DNA of 64,000 bases from Ruminococcus sp. (GCA_017457955.1 JAFTGL010000012.1:1-64000), one strand, 5' to 3'. Counted from the first letter of the stretch, positions 26,667 to 34,518 are shown. Notes: a model not told the origin generated them from the sequence alone. Translations and numbers: made by a program.

Positions 26667-27839
26667 TTATTTGAAGGAGTCCCCCATCACGCCGTTGCAC
26701 TCGGGCGGAAGATTTTCGCTCTCGGGGACGATACCGTCGTCGGGCTCAGCACCGGTAGAAGCATAGGACTGTAACAGCGGTTCAAAATTATTGTAGCCGT
26801 AAGCCTTGATGATCATCGGGTAGTTTTTGTAGGAATAATCCTTGTCAAACATTCCGCTCAGACCGCTGATATAAGGTGATTCGAGATAGTTGGTTTCACC
26901 GCCGTACTGCCACATCCCGATGGGACGGTCTTTGTAATCGTAGGTCTTTGCCCACTGCGCGAGCCAGATATCGTTTTTGTCGAGGAAGGTCTTATCGTTG
27001 AACGCTCCCTTGAGCCAATAGTAGCCGGTGTAGATGATCGGGTAGTAGCCCGCGCTGCGGATACCGTCCATATAGGTGCTCGCGATCTTCAGGACTTCCG
27101 CGTTGGACGGCATGCCCATGCGCTGCTTATAGCTGTCGTCCTCCCAATCAAAGGCGATCGGCATGGTCGGGTGCTTGCCTTTGAGCAGGCGCAGGGTATG
27201 ATTGACTTCGCTCTTTGCCTCCCCCGCGCTCAGCGCGTAGGAGTAGATGTATGCGCCCCAGTCGAGACCCGCGGCTTCCGCTTTTTTGACGTTCGTCTCA
27301 AACATCGAGTCGTCCTGATCCGTTTCGTCATCGCCGTAACCCAGACGGATGATGACAAAGCTGTAGCCCTCGGCTTTGAGCCTGTTCATATCGACATTGC
27401 CGTTGAATACGGAGATATCGACGCCCTTGGAGCGGGTAAAGTTCTCGATCTCGTCGATGATGCGCTGCCGTCTTTGTCGAGCTTCGACGATCGCCTGCGC
27501 TTCATCGACGTCGAAGCCTATGTAATGGTCGCCAACATAGCCTACCAGAAAGCGCTGGAGATAGGTGACGTCGATCGACTCGACCGCGCCGTTCAGCTCA
27601 ACATCCGCGCGGCGCTGACCTGAATCGCTCAGGCGGCTAAGTCCGGCTAAATAAAGCTGAAGATAGACGACGTCCATCACATTGAACTCGCCGTCGCCAT
27701 CAATATCGCCGATCAGCGTAGAATAATCGGAAACTGTCCAATTCTCGCCCAAAAGCGAAGGACTCTGAACTTCAGCCGCGCATACAGCGGATGACGTCAT
27801 CATGATAAGTATTAATATTATAGCTAAAAAACGTTTCAT
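26667..27839 (-). CDS. Secreted GH25 lysozyme with N-terminal dockerin
   Basis: 390 residues. After the signal peptide, residues about 43-108 form a dockerin (DIDGDGEFNVMDVVYLQLYL and DVELNGAVESIDVTYLQRFL; the second loop lacks some calcium ligands). Residues about 135-345 are a GH25 muramidase: KGVDISVFNGNVD, SFVIIRLGYGDDET, WGAYIYSYAL, AFDWEDDSY with the catalytic acids, and DIWLAQWAKTY. It cleaves peptidoglycan outside the cell. The ATG at 27839 follows AAAGAGGAAT. A dockerin on a lysozyme, and at the N-terminus, is uncommon. Confidence 0.92.
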   Translation of the reverse strand: MKRFLAIILILIMMTSSAVCAAEVQSPSLLGENWTVSDYSTLIGDIDGDGEFNVMDVVYLQLYLAGLSRLSDSGQRRADVELNGAVESIDVTYLQRFLVGYVGDHYIGFDVDEAQAIVEARQRRQRIIDEIENFTRSKGVDISVFNGNVDMNRLKAEGYSFVIIRLGYGDDETDQDDSMFETNVKKAEAAGLDWGAYIYSYALSAGEAKSEVNHTLRLLKGKHPTMPIAFDWEDDSYKQRMGMPSNAEVLKIASTYMDGIRSAGYYPIIYTGYYWLKGAFNDKTFLDKNDIWLAQWAKTYDYKDRPIGMWQYGGETNYLESPYISGLSGMFDKDYSYKNYPMIIKAYGYNNFEPLLQSYASTGAEPDDGIVPESENLPPECNGVMGDSFK

Positions 27840-27902
27840 TCATTCCTCTTTCTTTTTGTATGGTGTAATTATGCATGCGTTAATGTGTTTGAATCATTCT
27901 GT

Positions 27903-27945
27903 AAAAACTGATAGGAATACCGCTGACACGATATTCCTATCAGTT
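27903..27945 (-). terminator. Terminator of tRNA-Arg
   Basis: Perfect 14-bp stem (27906-27919 with 27932-27945), followed on the minus strand by TTTTTAC, directly after the CCA end of the tRNA. Confidence 0.85.
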
Positions 27946-28022
27946 TGGTCCGCCCGAAGAGATTTGAACTCCCGTTCTCCGGAATCGGAATCCGTTGCGT
28001 TATCCAGCTGCGCCACGGGCGG
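27946..28022 (-). tRNA. tRNA-Arg (anticodon CCG)
   Basis: Cloverleaf with acceptor arms CCGCCCG/CGGGCGG, D-arm GCGCAGCTGGATAACGC, anticodon loop TTCCGAT, T-arm GGGAGTTCAAATCTC and an encoded CCA. Reads CGG codons. Confidence 0.9.
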
Positions 28023-28082
28023 ATATGATATTGCATACGGAAGCTCCGTATAGTTTTATTATACACTTAATCCATCAATTAA

Positions 28083-28397
28083 TCAAGCCCCGAGATGCAA
28101 TATCAAAAAATCCGCGATATGAATGGCGCATAATGCCGTATATAGTGCTATCACAAACGCGATAAACCGATCCACAAGCGGGAAATCCTCCGCCCCCAAC
28201 GCGATGCACATTCTGTAAATCAGAAACAACAGAACCGCGGGCAAAATGCATTTGACCAGAATCCCGGACGGAATACTGCCGATGATCGGGCTCATCAGGG
28301 GATTCGCTTCATAAAAGTCTCCTGTACGCAGGAGGATAACCGTACAGACCCAATCCGTCACGTTGAGCAGATAAATCAGGCTCAGCTTATGTCTCAA
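28083..28397 (-). CDS. Small membrane protein (DUF5658-like)
   Basis: 104 residues with three hydrophobic spans. LSLIYLLNVTDWVCTVILLR and the EANPLM motif followed by a second span resemble DUF5658. The start is TTG 28397 with GGAGAGG just upstream; no ATG lies nearby. Function unknown. Confidence 0.65.
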   Translation of the reverse strand: MRHKLSLIYLLNVTDWVCTVILLRTGDFYEANPLMSPIIGSIPSGILVKCILPAVLLFLIYRMCIALGAEDFPLVDRFIAFVIALYTALCAIHIADFLILHLGA

Positions 28398-28496
28398 GCC
28401 TCTCCGGAATATGAAATTCTCCGTAAAACCACCTCGGTTTTAGCATAACCGAAGCGGTATGTGATATGAAAAAATCTTTGATTTTAAGAAAAACTG

Positions 28497-28525
28497 TTGA
28501 CAAACCCCATCGGTTATGATATTAT
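28497..28525 (+). promoter_or_regulatory. Promoter of the tRNA-Thr/tRNA-Tyr unit
   Basis: TTGACA (28497-28502), 17 bp, TATTAT (28520-28525), 30 bp before tRNA-Thr. Confidence 0.85.
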
Positions 28526-28554
28526 ATTTGAGCACGAAAAAGTGTTGGTAAAAT

Positions 28555-28630
28555 GCTGGTGTAGCTCAGTTGGTAGAGCAGCTGATTTGTAATCAGCAGG
28601 TCGGGGGTTCGAGTCCGTCCACCAGCTCCA
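28555..28630 (+). tRNA. tRNA-Thr (anticodon TGT)
   Basis: Acceptor GCTGGTG/CACCAGC, anticodon stem-loop CTGATTTGTAATCAG, T-arm GGGGGTTCGAGTCC, and an encoded CCA. Confidence 0.96.
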
Positions 28631-28637
28631 TAGATAT

Positions 28638-28722
28638 GGGAGAGTTCCCGAGTGGCCAAAGGGGGCAGACTGTAAATCTGTTGTCAGTGACTTCGGTGGT
28701 TCGAATCCACCCTCTCCCACCA
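28638..28722 (+). tRNA. tRNA-Tyr (anticodon GTA)
   Basis: 85 nt with a long variable arm (class II), acceptor GGGAGAG/CTCTCCC, anticodon loop CTGTAAA and an encoded CCA. It lies 7 bp after tRNA-Thr. Confidence 0.96.
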
Positions 28723-28730
28723 TATGAATG

Positions 28731-28759
28731 AAGACGATATCATTTGATATCGTCTTTTT
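28731..28759 (+). terminator. Terminator of the tRNA unit
   Basis: Stem AAGACGATATCA/TGATATCGTCTT followed by TTTT. Confidence 0.9.
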
Positions 28760-28940
28760 TCATTATTACAAGTGGGAGGGGCGGATCCGAAGGCGAGTGT
28801 GTCAAGCCGTAAGCTGTGCGCACGGCGCAGACAAAAACGCCATGGCATGGCGTTTTTAACGAGAGCGCAGATCGACCCGCATATCATACACAGAGCGCTC
28901 CGAAGACGAAGTATTACATGACTAAATAGCCGACATAACC
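28760..28940. other. Inserted-looking segment between two copies of the tRNA-Tyr 3' end
   Basis: No gene is seen. It contains a perfect palindrome, AAAAACGCCAT/ATGGCGTTTTT (about 28832-28857), and GC-rich text. It is bounded by the tRNA-Tyr end/terminator and its duplicate, as in an element that copied its target's 3' end. Confidence 0.6.
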
Positions 28941-28989
28941 CTTTCCCACCATACGAATGAAGACGATATCATTTGATATCGTCTTTTTC
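28941..28989 (+). repeat. Duplicate of the tRNA-Tyr 3' end plus terminator
   Basis: CTTTCCCACCATACGAATGA and the following terminator hairpin match 28711-28759 with about three differences over 49 bp. The rest of the tRNA is absent. Confidence 0.9.
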
Positions 28990-29045
28990 TCTTTCGAGGT
29001 GTAAAACAGCGCCGCATACAGAATGATATCAGGCGTTTCGTTTTT

Positions 29046-29555
29046 TTAAATCCGCTCTGCTTTTCTGCTCAGCATAAAGCCCATGGAGACAGGAAATCCC
29101 AGCAGACTGAGCACCAGTTCCTCTTTATCCTGCATCCTAGCTTTGTCGCGGCGGTGAGAAGACTCGTAGCCAAGCAGTCCGAGAACGCCATGAGCCGTGA
29201 GGTAGCAGATCTCATGCTCGACCGTCCTGCCGAGAAACTCCGCTCTGCTCCTGGCTTTTTCCAGTGAGATCATCACATTGCCGAGGATCCGCGCGCCGGT
29301 CGACGCGTCCTCAAAGCTGCCGCCGTTCTCACATGACGGCAATGATACGACGCCTATCGCCTCGTTTGCGTCAGGCGCTCGGTTGACGGACATCAAGCCA
29401 TGATCGTCCGTAAAGGTCACGAAAATGACCGCGTCATCCTTCAGCTTTTCCGTCTGAAGGACCGCGTTACAGCAGCGCCTGACCAACATGCGGGAGCCTC
29501 TGGGCAGCTCCGCCTTTTTCTTGTCGTTCGAGATCACAACATTGATTTTTTTCAT
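29046..29555 (-). CDS. YbeY-like protein with altered metal site
   Basis: 169 residues. The core, VTFTDDHGLMSVNR, VVSLP, ILGNVMISLEKARSRAEFLG and VEHEICYLTAHGVLGLLGYE, aligns with YbeY rRNA-maturation endoribonucleases. The zinc motif HGxLHLLGYDH is changed to HGVLGLLGYESSH: the second His is Gly and the third is displaced. PTDVLSFP has also become AIGVVSLP. Start ATG 29555 follows AAGGTGGG. It may be a non-catalytic paralogue or a diverged enzyme. Probably cotranscribed with marR (22-bp gap). Confidence 0.75.
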   Translation of the reverse strand: MKKINVVISNDKKKAELPRGSRMLVRRCCNAVLQTEKLKDDAVIFVTFTDDHGLMSVNRAPDANEAIGVVSLPSCENGGSFEDASTGARILGNVMISLEKARSRAEFLGRTVEHEICYLTAHGVLGLLGYESSHRRDKARMQDKEELVLSLLGFPVSMGFMLSRKAERI

Positions 29556-29577
29556 CAAAACCCACCTTTATATAAGA

Positions 29578-30018
29578 TTATCTGTATTTTTCATCCCAAT
29601 CGGCATTGATTTTCTCGAGCAGCGAGATCAGCGTATCCTGCTCACCGTCGGACAGACAGCGGAACATCTCGTCATGCCGCTTCTGCCTTTGCTCACCATA
29701 ATGGACCGCGACCGCCTCGCCGGTGTTCGTCAGCGAGAGGATCAGCATGCGGCGGTCAGCCTTGCTCGGTCTGCGTACGATCATGCCGTTGTTTTCCAGC
29801 TTTGTCAGCAGCTCCGAAACCGACGCCGGCTTGATGCCCATGCGCAATGTCAGCTCGCGCTGGGTGATCTCCCCCATCTCACGGATCAGAATCAGCACGC
29901 GCTTCTGACTGCTTTTTCCCTCATAAAGATCGAGCATGGTGCGGCTGATGTCACGGATGTTGTGGATGATTCTTTCATTTTTGTCCGTCATCTCATTTTC
30001 ATGTGTTTTGGTTGTCAT
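29578..30018 (-). CDS. MarR-family transcriptional regulator
   Basis: 146 residues from ATG 30018 (AGAAGGA upstream). The winged helix reads ITQRELTLRMGIKPASVSEL and NNGMIVRRPSKADRRMLILS, as in MarR. Two palindromic TAGGTACCTT-type sites flank its own promoter, so it probably represses itself and the downstream ybeY-like gene. Confidence 0.92.
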   Translation of the reverse strand: MTTKTHENEMTDKNERIIHNIRDISRTMLDLYEGKSSQKRVLILIREMGEITQRELTLRMGIKPASVSELLTKLENNGMIVRRPSKADRRMLILSLTNTGEAVAVHYGEQRQKRHDEMFRCLSDGEQDTLISLLEKINADWDEKYR

Positions 30019-30042
30019 AACGTTCATTTCCTTCTGTAAATC

Positions 30043-30095
30043 GTTAGGTACCTTAATATTATAACGCACATAAATTATTTGTCAAGGTACCTAAC
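30043..30095 (-). promoter_or_regulatory. marR promoter between two operators
   Basis: TTGACA (30085-30080), 16 bp, TATAAT (30063-30058). CAAGGTACCTAAC (30083-30095) overlaps the -35 and GTTAGGTACCTTAA (30043-30056) covers the start region; they are inverted copies with an AGGTACCT core. Confidence 0.85.
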
Positions 30096-30124
30096 TATTT
30101 TCTGAAATCATTATTTTATTACAT

Positions 30125-30156
30125 AAAAAACCGTACCGCTTTAGAAAACGGTACGG
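30125..30156 (-). terminator. Terminator of the metQNI operon
   Basis: Stem CCGTACCG/CGGTACGG followed by TTTTTT on the minus strand. Confidence 0.85.
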
Positions 30157-30163
30157 AGACTTC

Positions 30164-30865
30164 TTACTTTTTCAACCGCTTGTCCGAAACAACAGACAGC
30201 TTGGTGCCGATCGACTGAAAGATCTGAACCAGTATGATCAGCAGAATGACGGTAATGATCATCACGAGATATTTGTAGCGATAATAGCCGTAGTTGATGG
30301 CGAGCTTGCCCAGTCCGCCGCCGCCGATGGCGCCGCTCATGGCGGTATAGCCGAGGATGGTGGTCAGCGCGATGGTGATGTTGGAGATCAGGCTGGGAAC
30401 GCTCTCGGGGATCAGCACCTTTGTGATGATCTGGAAGGGCGACGCGCCGGTGCTCTGCGCCATCTCCACGATGTTCGGATTGACCTCGCGGATGGAGCCC
30501 TCCACCAGTCTTGCGATGAATGGGAATGCCGCGATGACCAGCGGAACGATGGACGCCGCCGTGCCGAACGCCTTGCCGATGATCACCCGCGTCAGCGGAG
30601 CAACCACGACGATCAGGATCAGGAATGGTACGGAACGCAAAAGGTTGATCAGCACATTGAGAAAATGCCGCAGCGGAGCGGGCAGAGGGACGATGCCGTC
30701 CTTATCGCCGACCGCGAGCAGTACGCCCAGCGGCAGACCGATCGCAAGGGCGATCAGAGTGGAGATCAGGGTGACGTAGACCGTTTCCCAGATCGCCAGC
30801 GGCACCTCGGTCTTGACGATGTCCAGCGTGTCAAGCCAATCCTGTGACGCAAAAAACTCACTCAT
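30164..30865 (-). CDS. metI: Methionine ABC transporter permease MetI
   Basis: 233 residues with about five spans. It has the permease coupling motif EMAQSTGASPFQIITKVLIPE. The cognate ATPase MetN ends in an ATGA overlap with its start (30865), and MetQ heads the operon. Together they import methionine. Confidence 0.93.
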   Translation of the reverse strand: MSEFFASQDWLDTLDIVKTEVPLAIWETVYVTLISTLIALAIGLPLGVLLAVGDKDGIVPLPAPLRHFLNVLINLLRSVPFLILIVVVAPLTRVIIGKAFGTAASIVPLVIAAFPFIARLVEGSIREVNPNIVEMAQSTGASPFQIITKVLIPESVPSLISNITIALTTILGYTAMSGAIGGGGLGKLAINYGYYRYKYLVMIITVILLIILVQIFQSIGTKLSVVSDKRLKK

Positions 30866-31860
30866 ACCTCTACCTCCTCTACCGAAATATCATTGACGGT
30901 TCTCAAAAATTCAACCGCCTGATCTTTGCTTGCCTCATCCGCGAAGGACAGCAGCATATTGCCGTAAGCCTTATCTCCGACAGCCTTGGTGGACGCGCCG
31001 AGGATGTTGGCTTCGATTCCTTTTTCCCTGGCAAGCTGAGCGATCAGCGGCGTTCCTGCCGCCTTGGCGCCGCCGAAGATCACACGCAGGCGGTAGTCTG
31101 CGTTTTCGACCAGGATCTCCTGCTCGCCCTCGGGGAACACCAGACGCTTTGCGGCCTTGCTCTGCGGATGGGTGAAGATATCGACCACTCTCCCCTGCTC
31201 AGCAACTTCGCCGTGATCGAGGATCGCGACGTTGCTGCACACCTCCTCGATGACGCTCATCTGGTGGGTGATGATGATGACGGTGATACCTGTCTTTTCG
31301 TTGATCTCGCGGATCAGGTCGAGGATCGCGTGGGATGTTTTCGGGTCGAGAGCGGAGGTCGCCTCGTCGCACAGCAGTACCTTTGGATCGGTCGCAAGAG
31401 CACGGGCGATCGCGACGCGCTGCTGCTGACCGCCCGAAAGCTGAGCGGGATAGGCGTTCGCCTTGTCGGGGAGACCGACGATTTCAAGTAATTCCAAAGC
31501 GCGCTTTTTGGCGTCTGCCTTTTTCACGCCCTCCAGCTCCAGCGGGAACATGACGTTTTTCAGACAAGTCCTCTGCATCAGCAGATTGAAGCCCTGAAAG
31601 ATCATCGTCACCTCGCGGCGGGTATTGCGCAGTTCTTTATTTTTCAGCTTGCCGACGTCCACGCCGTCGATCAGCACCTCGCCCGAATCGGGGCGCTCGA
31701 GCATGTTGATACAGCGCACAAGGGTCGATTTACCCGCGCCGGACATGCCGATGATGCCGAAGATATCGCCGTCGCCGACAGTGATGCTGACGTTTTTCAG
31801 CGCTTCAACGGTCGTATCGGCGGTATGAAAGGTTTTGGTCAAATTTCTGAGTTCTATCAT
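30862..31860 (-). CDS. metN: Methionine ABC transporter ATPase MetN
   Basis: 332 residues. Walker A GMSGAGKSTLVR, signature LSGGQQQRVAIARAL, Walker B VLLCDEATSALDP, and the C-terminal NIL/ACT-like regulatory domain (residues about 255-332) that in E. coli MetN senses methionine. ATG 31860; AAAGGAC lies upstream. Confidence 0.94.
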   Translation of the reverse strand: MIELRNLTKTFHTADTTVEALKNVSITVGDGDIFGIIGMSGAGKSTLVRCINMLERPDSGEVLIDGVDVGKLKNKELRNTRREVTMIFQGFNLLMQRTCLKNVMFPLELEGVKKADAKKRALELLEIVGLPDKANAYPAQLSGGQQQRVAIARALATDPKVLLCDEATSALDPKTSHAILDLIREINEKTGITVIIITHQMSVIEEVCSNVAILDHGEVAEQGRVVDIFTHPQSKAAKRLVFPEGEQEILVENADYRLRVIFGGAKAAGTPLIAQLAREKGIEANILGASTKAVGDKAYGNMLLSFADEASKDQAVEFLRTVNDISVEEVEV

Positions 31861-31968
31861 TTTCTCTGTCCTTTAGATACAATTAGGGCAACTGCGGTCG
31901 AACCGATAGAGGTTCGGCTACAGTCACCCTGTGCACCGGGCAAAGGCTCGGTGCGTACTATATGCTAA

Positions 31969-32868
31969 TTATTTCAACGCGTCAAGCGTAGTCTGCTTGC
32001 CGCCGTAGAGACCGATAGGCTCTACGTGGATGCCCGCGGCGGATACCAGAGCGGTGCCGTTCTCGGCGTTGAAGTCGTCCAGATACGGAACGTGCTGGAA
32101 GTAGTTCGCGTCCAGTTCGCCGTTATCGACGACGAGGTTGGGCTGTACATAGTCGGTGAACTCGGTGATCTCAAGGGTGATGTCCTTCTCGGCGAGGATG
32201 TCCTTGACGATCGCGAGGATCTCAGCGTGAGGTGTGGGAGAAGCCGCGATGGTGATGGTCTCGCCCTTTAACGCGTCGTAATCAACGGAAGAATCATAAC
32301 CGTCGGTAGGATTCTCAACAACGGGAACGACAGCGCCGTCATAGTTCTCGGTGATAAAGTCAACGACCTTCTGAGACTCAGTCGCGGCAACCAGCGCCTT
32401 GATCTTCGGTTCGTTCTCATTGCCCTCCTTGACCGCAATAATGTTGACATACGCGGAAGCAGAGCCCTCGATACCCAGCGAATCCTTGACGGGGTTCAGA
32501 CCCGCGTCGATGGCGTAGTTGGAGTTGATGACCGCATAGTCATAGTCCTTCAGCGCGGAAGGCAGCTGCGCGGCTTCGATCTCGGCAAATTCAATGTTCT
32601 TGGGATTGTCCTCGATATCTCTGGGAGTCGCGGTGATACCTGCGTCAGCCTTTAAGGTGATGTAGCCAAGCTCCTGTAAGAGCAGAAGTGCGCGGGCTTC
32701 GTTGGTGGTGTCGTTCGGGATAGCGATAGAGATGGAAGAGGTGTTCGCAGCAGCGGCTTCGGTAGAATCGCTGTCAGCGCTTTGAGTGCTGCCGGAGCAG
32801 GCTGTCAGAGCGAATACGGACGTGAGTGCAAGTGCAAGAATGAGAAGTGCGGATACAAATTTTTTCAT
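31969..32868 (-). CDS. metQ: Methionine-binding lipoprotein MetQ
   Basis: 299 residues. The lipobox LTACS gives membrane anchoring, then a NlpA/MetQ fold (ITIAASPTPHAEIL, LDANYFQHVPYLDDF). First structural gene of the operon; the leader upstream holds a Met-rich peptide and a terminator. ATG 32868 follows AAAAGGAG. Confidence 0.94.
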   Translation of the reverse strand: MKKFVSALLILALALTSVFALTACSGSTQSADSDSTEAAAANTSSISIAIPNDTTNEARALLLLQELGYITLKADAGITATPRDIEDNPKNIEFAEIEAAQLPSALKDYDYAVINSNYAIDAGLNPVKDSLGIEGSASAYVNIIAVKEGNENEPKIKALVAATESQKVVDFITENYDGAVVPVVENPTDGYDSSVDYDALKGETITIAASPTPHAEILAIVKDILAEKDITLEITEFTDYVQPNLVVDNGELDANYFQHVPYLDDFNAENGTALVSAAGIHVEPIGLYGGKQTTLDALK

Positions 32869-32890
32869 AATAATATCTCCTTTTAATGAA

Positions 32891-32964
32891 AATGTGACTG
32901 TGAAATGAATGTTGTAAATGTTTATAAAGGCTTCCGGTATTTCGGTTCAAATCACAGCCACATT
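32891..32964 (-). promoter_or_regulatory. Long-range stem just before metQ
   Basis: AATGTGGCTGTGA (32964-32952) can pair with TCACAGTCACATT (32903-32891), 12 of 13 matches, enclosing a ~48-nt loop. The 5' arm includes the stop of the 19-codon frame at 32952-33011, so translation of that frame would open the stem. Confidence 0.5.
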
Positions 32965-33011
32965 CGTTTGCTGTAAAGGTTGGAGGATATCAGGAATCGG
33001 GTAGTATTCAT
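32952..33011 (-). CDS. Possible second leader peptide (19 aa)
   Basis: ATG 33011 has a perfect AAAGGAG seven bases upstream and encodes MNTTRFLISSNLYSKRMWL. It lies between the attenuator terminator and metQ, and its stop falls in the 5' arm of a stem that ends near the metQ ribosome site. It could couple translation or unfold that stem. Its own product is not recognised. Confidence 0.45.
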   Translation of the reverse strand: MNTTRFLISSNLYSKRMWL

Positions 33012-33032
33012 AACAATCTCCTTTGATAACAA

Positions 33033-33061
33033 AAAATTAAGGGGAGCGCATTACGCTCCCC
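33033..33061 (-). terminator. Attenuator terminator upstream of metQ
   Basis: Stem GGGGAGCG/CGCTCCCC with a short loop and TTAATTTTTT after it on the minus strand. The 5' arm can instead pair with TATGCTCCT (33096-33088) inside the leader peptide gene, giving an antiterminator of eight to nine pairs. Confidence 0.85.
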
Positions 33062-33075
33062 GTCGCTTACATACA

Positions 33076-33171
33076 TCAACGCTTTTCAGGAGCATAACGA
33101 ACCACAGCACGGCACATCATACCGCACATCCACATCATGGTCATAGTACAAGTGAGCATCATGGTGGTCAT
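33076..33171 (-). CDS. Methionine-rich leader peptide (31 aa) of the metQNI attenuator
   Basis: ATG 33171 with AAAGGAG eight bases upstream. The peptide has nine Met (positions 1, 4, 5, 10, 12, 13, 15, 18, 19) and three Cys among 31 residues, with MMWMCGMMC at its centre. A terminator starts 15 bp after the stop, and codons 26-28 hold the antiterminator arm. This is the layout of an amino-acid attenuator: stalling on Met codons when charged Met-tRNA is short would free codons 26-28 to block the terminator. No S-box or T-box is seen. Confidence 0.8.
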   Translation of the reverse strand: MTTMMLTCTMTMMWMCGMMCRAVVRYAPEKR

Positions 33172-33203
33172 GGTCGTTTCTCCTTTCGCTTGATTACAGG
33201 CAC

Positions 33204-33232
33204 ATTATAGCCCTACTTACCTACTTTGTCAA
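33204..33232 (-). promoter_or_regulatory. metQNI operon promoter
   Basis: TTGACA (33232-33227), 17 bp, TATAAT (33209-33204): a perfect consensus pair, so regulation must lie mainly in the leader. Transcription would start near 33197, 26 nt before the leader peptide. Confidence 0.9.
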
Positions 33233-33419
33233 TAGGGGATTTATGTTTTTGTCATTCTGTCTAAATGTTTTGCACAATATACGGATAAACCTTGATGAAA
33301 AGTGATCAAATTCAATTAATCCGTATCCATATTTCGCCATATTGCTTTTGAACGACGCGCAATGCAACAACGATTTGCCGCTCACGCTTAGCACAAACAC
33401 GATACCTTCTCTTCGGGAC

Positions 33420-33448
33420 TTGCTAAACAACATAAAATATGGTATTCT
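33420..33448 (+). promoter_or_regulatory. Promoter of the glycosyltransferase gene
   Basis: TTGCTA (33420-33425), 17 bp, TATTCT (33443-33448), 34 bp before the start codon. Confidence 0.6.
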
Positions 33449-33482
33449 TCCTATAGAGTATGAACGGAAACGAGGTGAGAAG

Positions 33483-34484
33483 ATGAACAGGATCGCGCTG
33501 ATCCCCGCCTATCAGCCGGAAGAAAAGCTTCCCGCTTTAGCTGAGGAATTAACAGAACTTGGGTTTATGACCATCGTCATCGACGACGGCAGCGGTAAGG
33601 ACTATGACGATATCTTTGGCAGCACAGAAAAAAGCGCGGTCGTCCTGCGGTATGAACCGAACCGCGGCAAGGGCGAGGCGCTCAGACACGGACTGCGCTA
33701 TATCAAAGAGCATTTTGAAGCGCCGTATACGGTCGTCACCGCCGACTCGGACGGTCAGCACCGCACGCAGGATATCATCAAGGTCAGCGATATCGCCGCG
33801 GAGAATCCCGACAGCCTTGTGATCGGGAAAAGGCTCCTCGACAAGTCCTCCCCTATCAAAAGCAGGATCGGCAATGGGCTGACGCGCGGATTCTATCATC
33901 TTTTCACAGGAAGGAAAATATACGAAACACAGACGGGTCTGAGGGCGTTTTCCGACAGACAGATCGAACGCTTTTTGAAACTGCCCGGGCACCGCTACGA
34001 GTATGAGATCGACATGATGCTCGTCGCGTCGGACATCGACATCATCGAAACGGAGATCAAAACGGTATATTTCAACAACAACGCCAACACACATTTCAGA
34101 CCGATCGAGGACACGGTTTCGCTGAATAAAGAGTTTTTCCGCTACAAAATTCCGTCTGTTATCTCAGCCGCTTTTGACTATCTGCTGTTCGTGCTGTTCT
34201 ATCTCCTGTCAGGCGTACTGCTGACATCCAACGTAAAAGCGAGGATCCTGAGCATGGCGCTCAAATACCTGCTGAACAGAAATGTTTTCTTCGCGGAAAA
34301 AGCAACCGCGGTACGGTATCTGATCACGTCAATCATCGTTATCATTCTCGATACCTTGGCGCTGTGGGGTTTGAGCGCGATCGGCGTGAACGTCTATATC
34401 GCGAAACTGCTGTCGGGCGTTCTGATGATCTGCGTCAGCATCCTGATCCGAAAAATATTCATGACGATTCAATTCCGCAAATGA
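33483..34484 (+). CDS. Family 2 glycosyltransferase fused to a GtrA-like membrane domain
   Basis: 333 residues from ATG 33483 (GAGGTGAGAAG upstream). Residues 1-220 are a GT2 domain: IALIPAYQPEEKL, IVIDDGSG, VVTADSDGQHR (metal-binding DxD). The last ~115 residues form four spans, as in GtrA flippase-like proteins (YLITSIIVIILDTLALWGLS). The pair makes and moves a lipid-linked sugar. Confidence 0.88.
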   Translation: MNRIALIPAYQPEEKLPALAEELTELGFMTIVIDDGSGKDYDDIFGSTEKSAVVLRYEPNRGKGEALRHGLRYIKEHFEAPYTVVTADSDGQHRTQDIIKVSDIAAENPDSLVIGKRLLDKSSPIKSRIGNGLTRGFYHLFTGRKIYETQTGLRAFSDRQIERFLKLPGHRYEYEIDMMLVASDIDIIETEIKTVYFNNNANTHFRPIEDTVSLNKEFFRYKIPSVISAAFDYLLFVLFYLLSGVLLTSNVKARILSMALKYLLNRNVFFAEKATAVRYLITSIIVIILDTLALWGLSAIGVNVYIAKLLSGVLMICVSILIRKIFMTIQFRK

Positions 34485-34488
34485 AAAC

Positions 34489-34512
34489 GGGAGGAGCTTT
34501 TCAGCCCCTCCC
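34489..34512. terminator. Shared terminator of convergent genes
   Basis: Interrupted stem GGGAGG-GC/GC-CCTCCC with TATTTTT on the plus side; it separates the glycosyltransferase gene from the beta-propeller gene. Confidence 0.75.
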
Positions 34513-34518
34513 CTATTT

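Noticed and set aside
32869-33200. S-box (SAM-I) riboswitch or Met T-box before metQ
   Set aside because: No SAM-I core or T-box sequence (TGGNACC) could be found; leader peptide and terminator explain the region.
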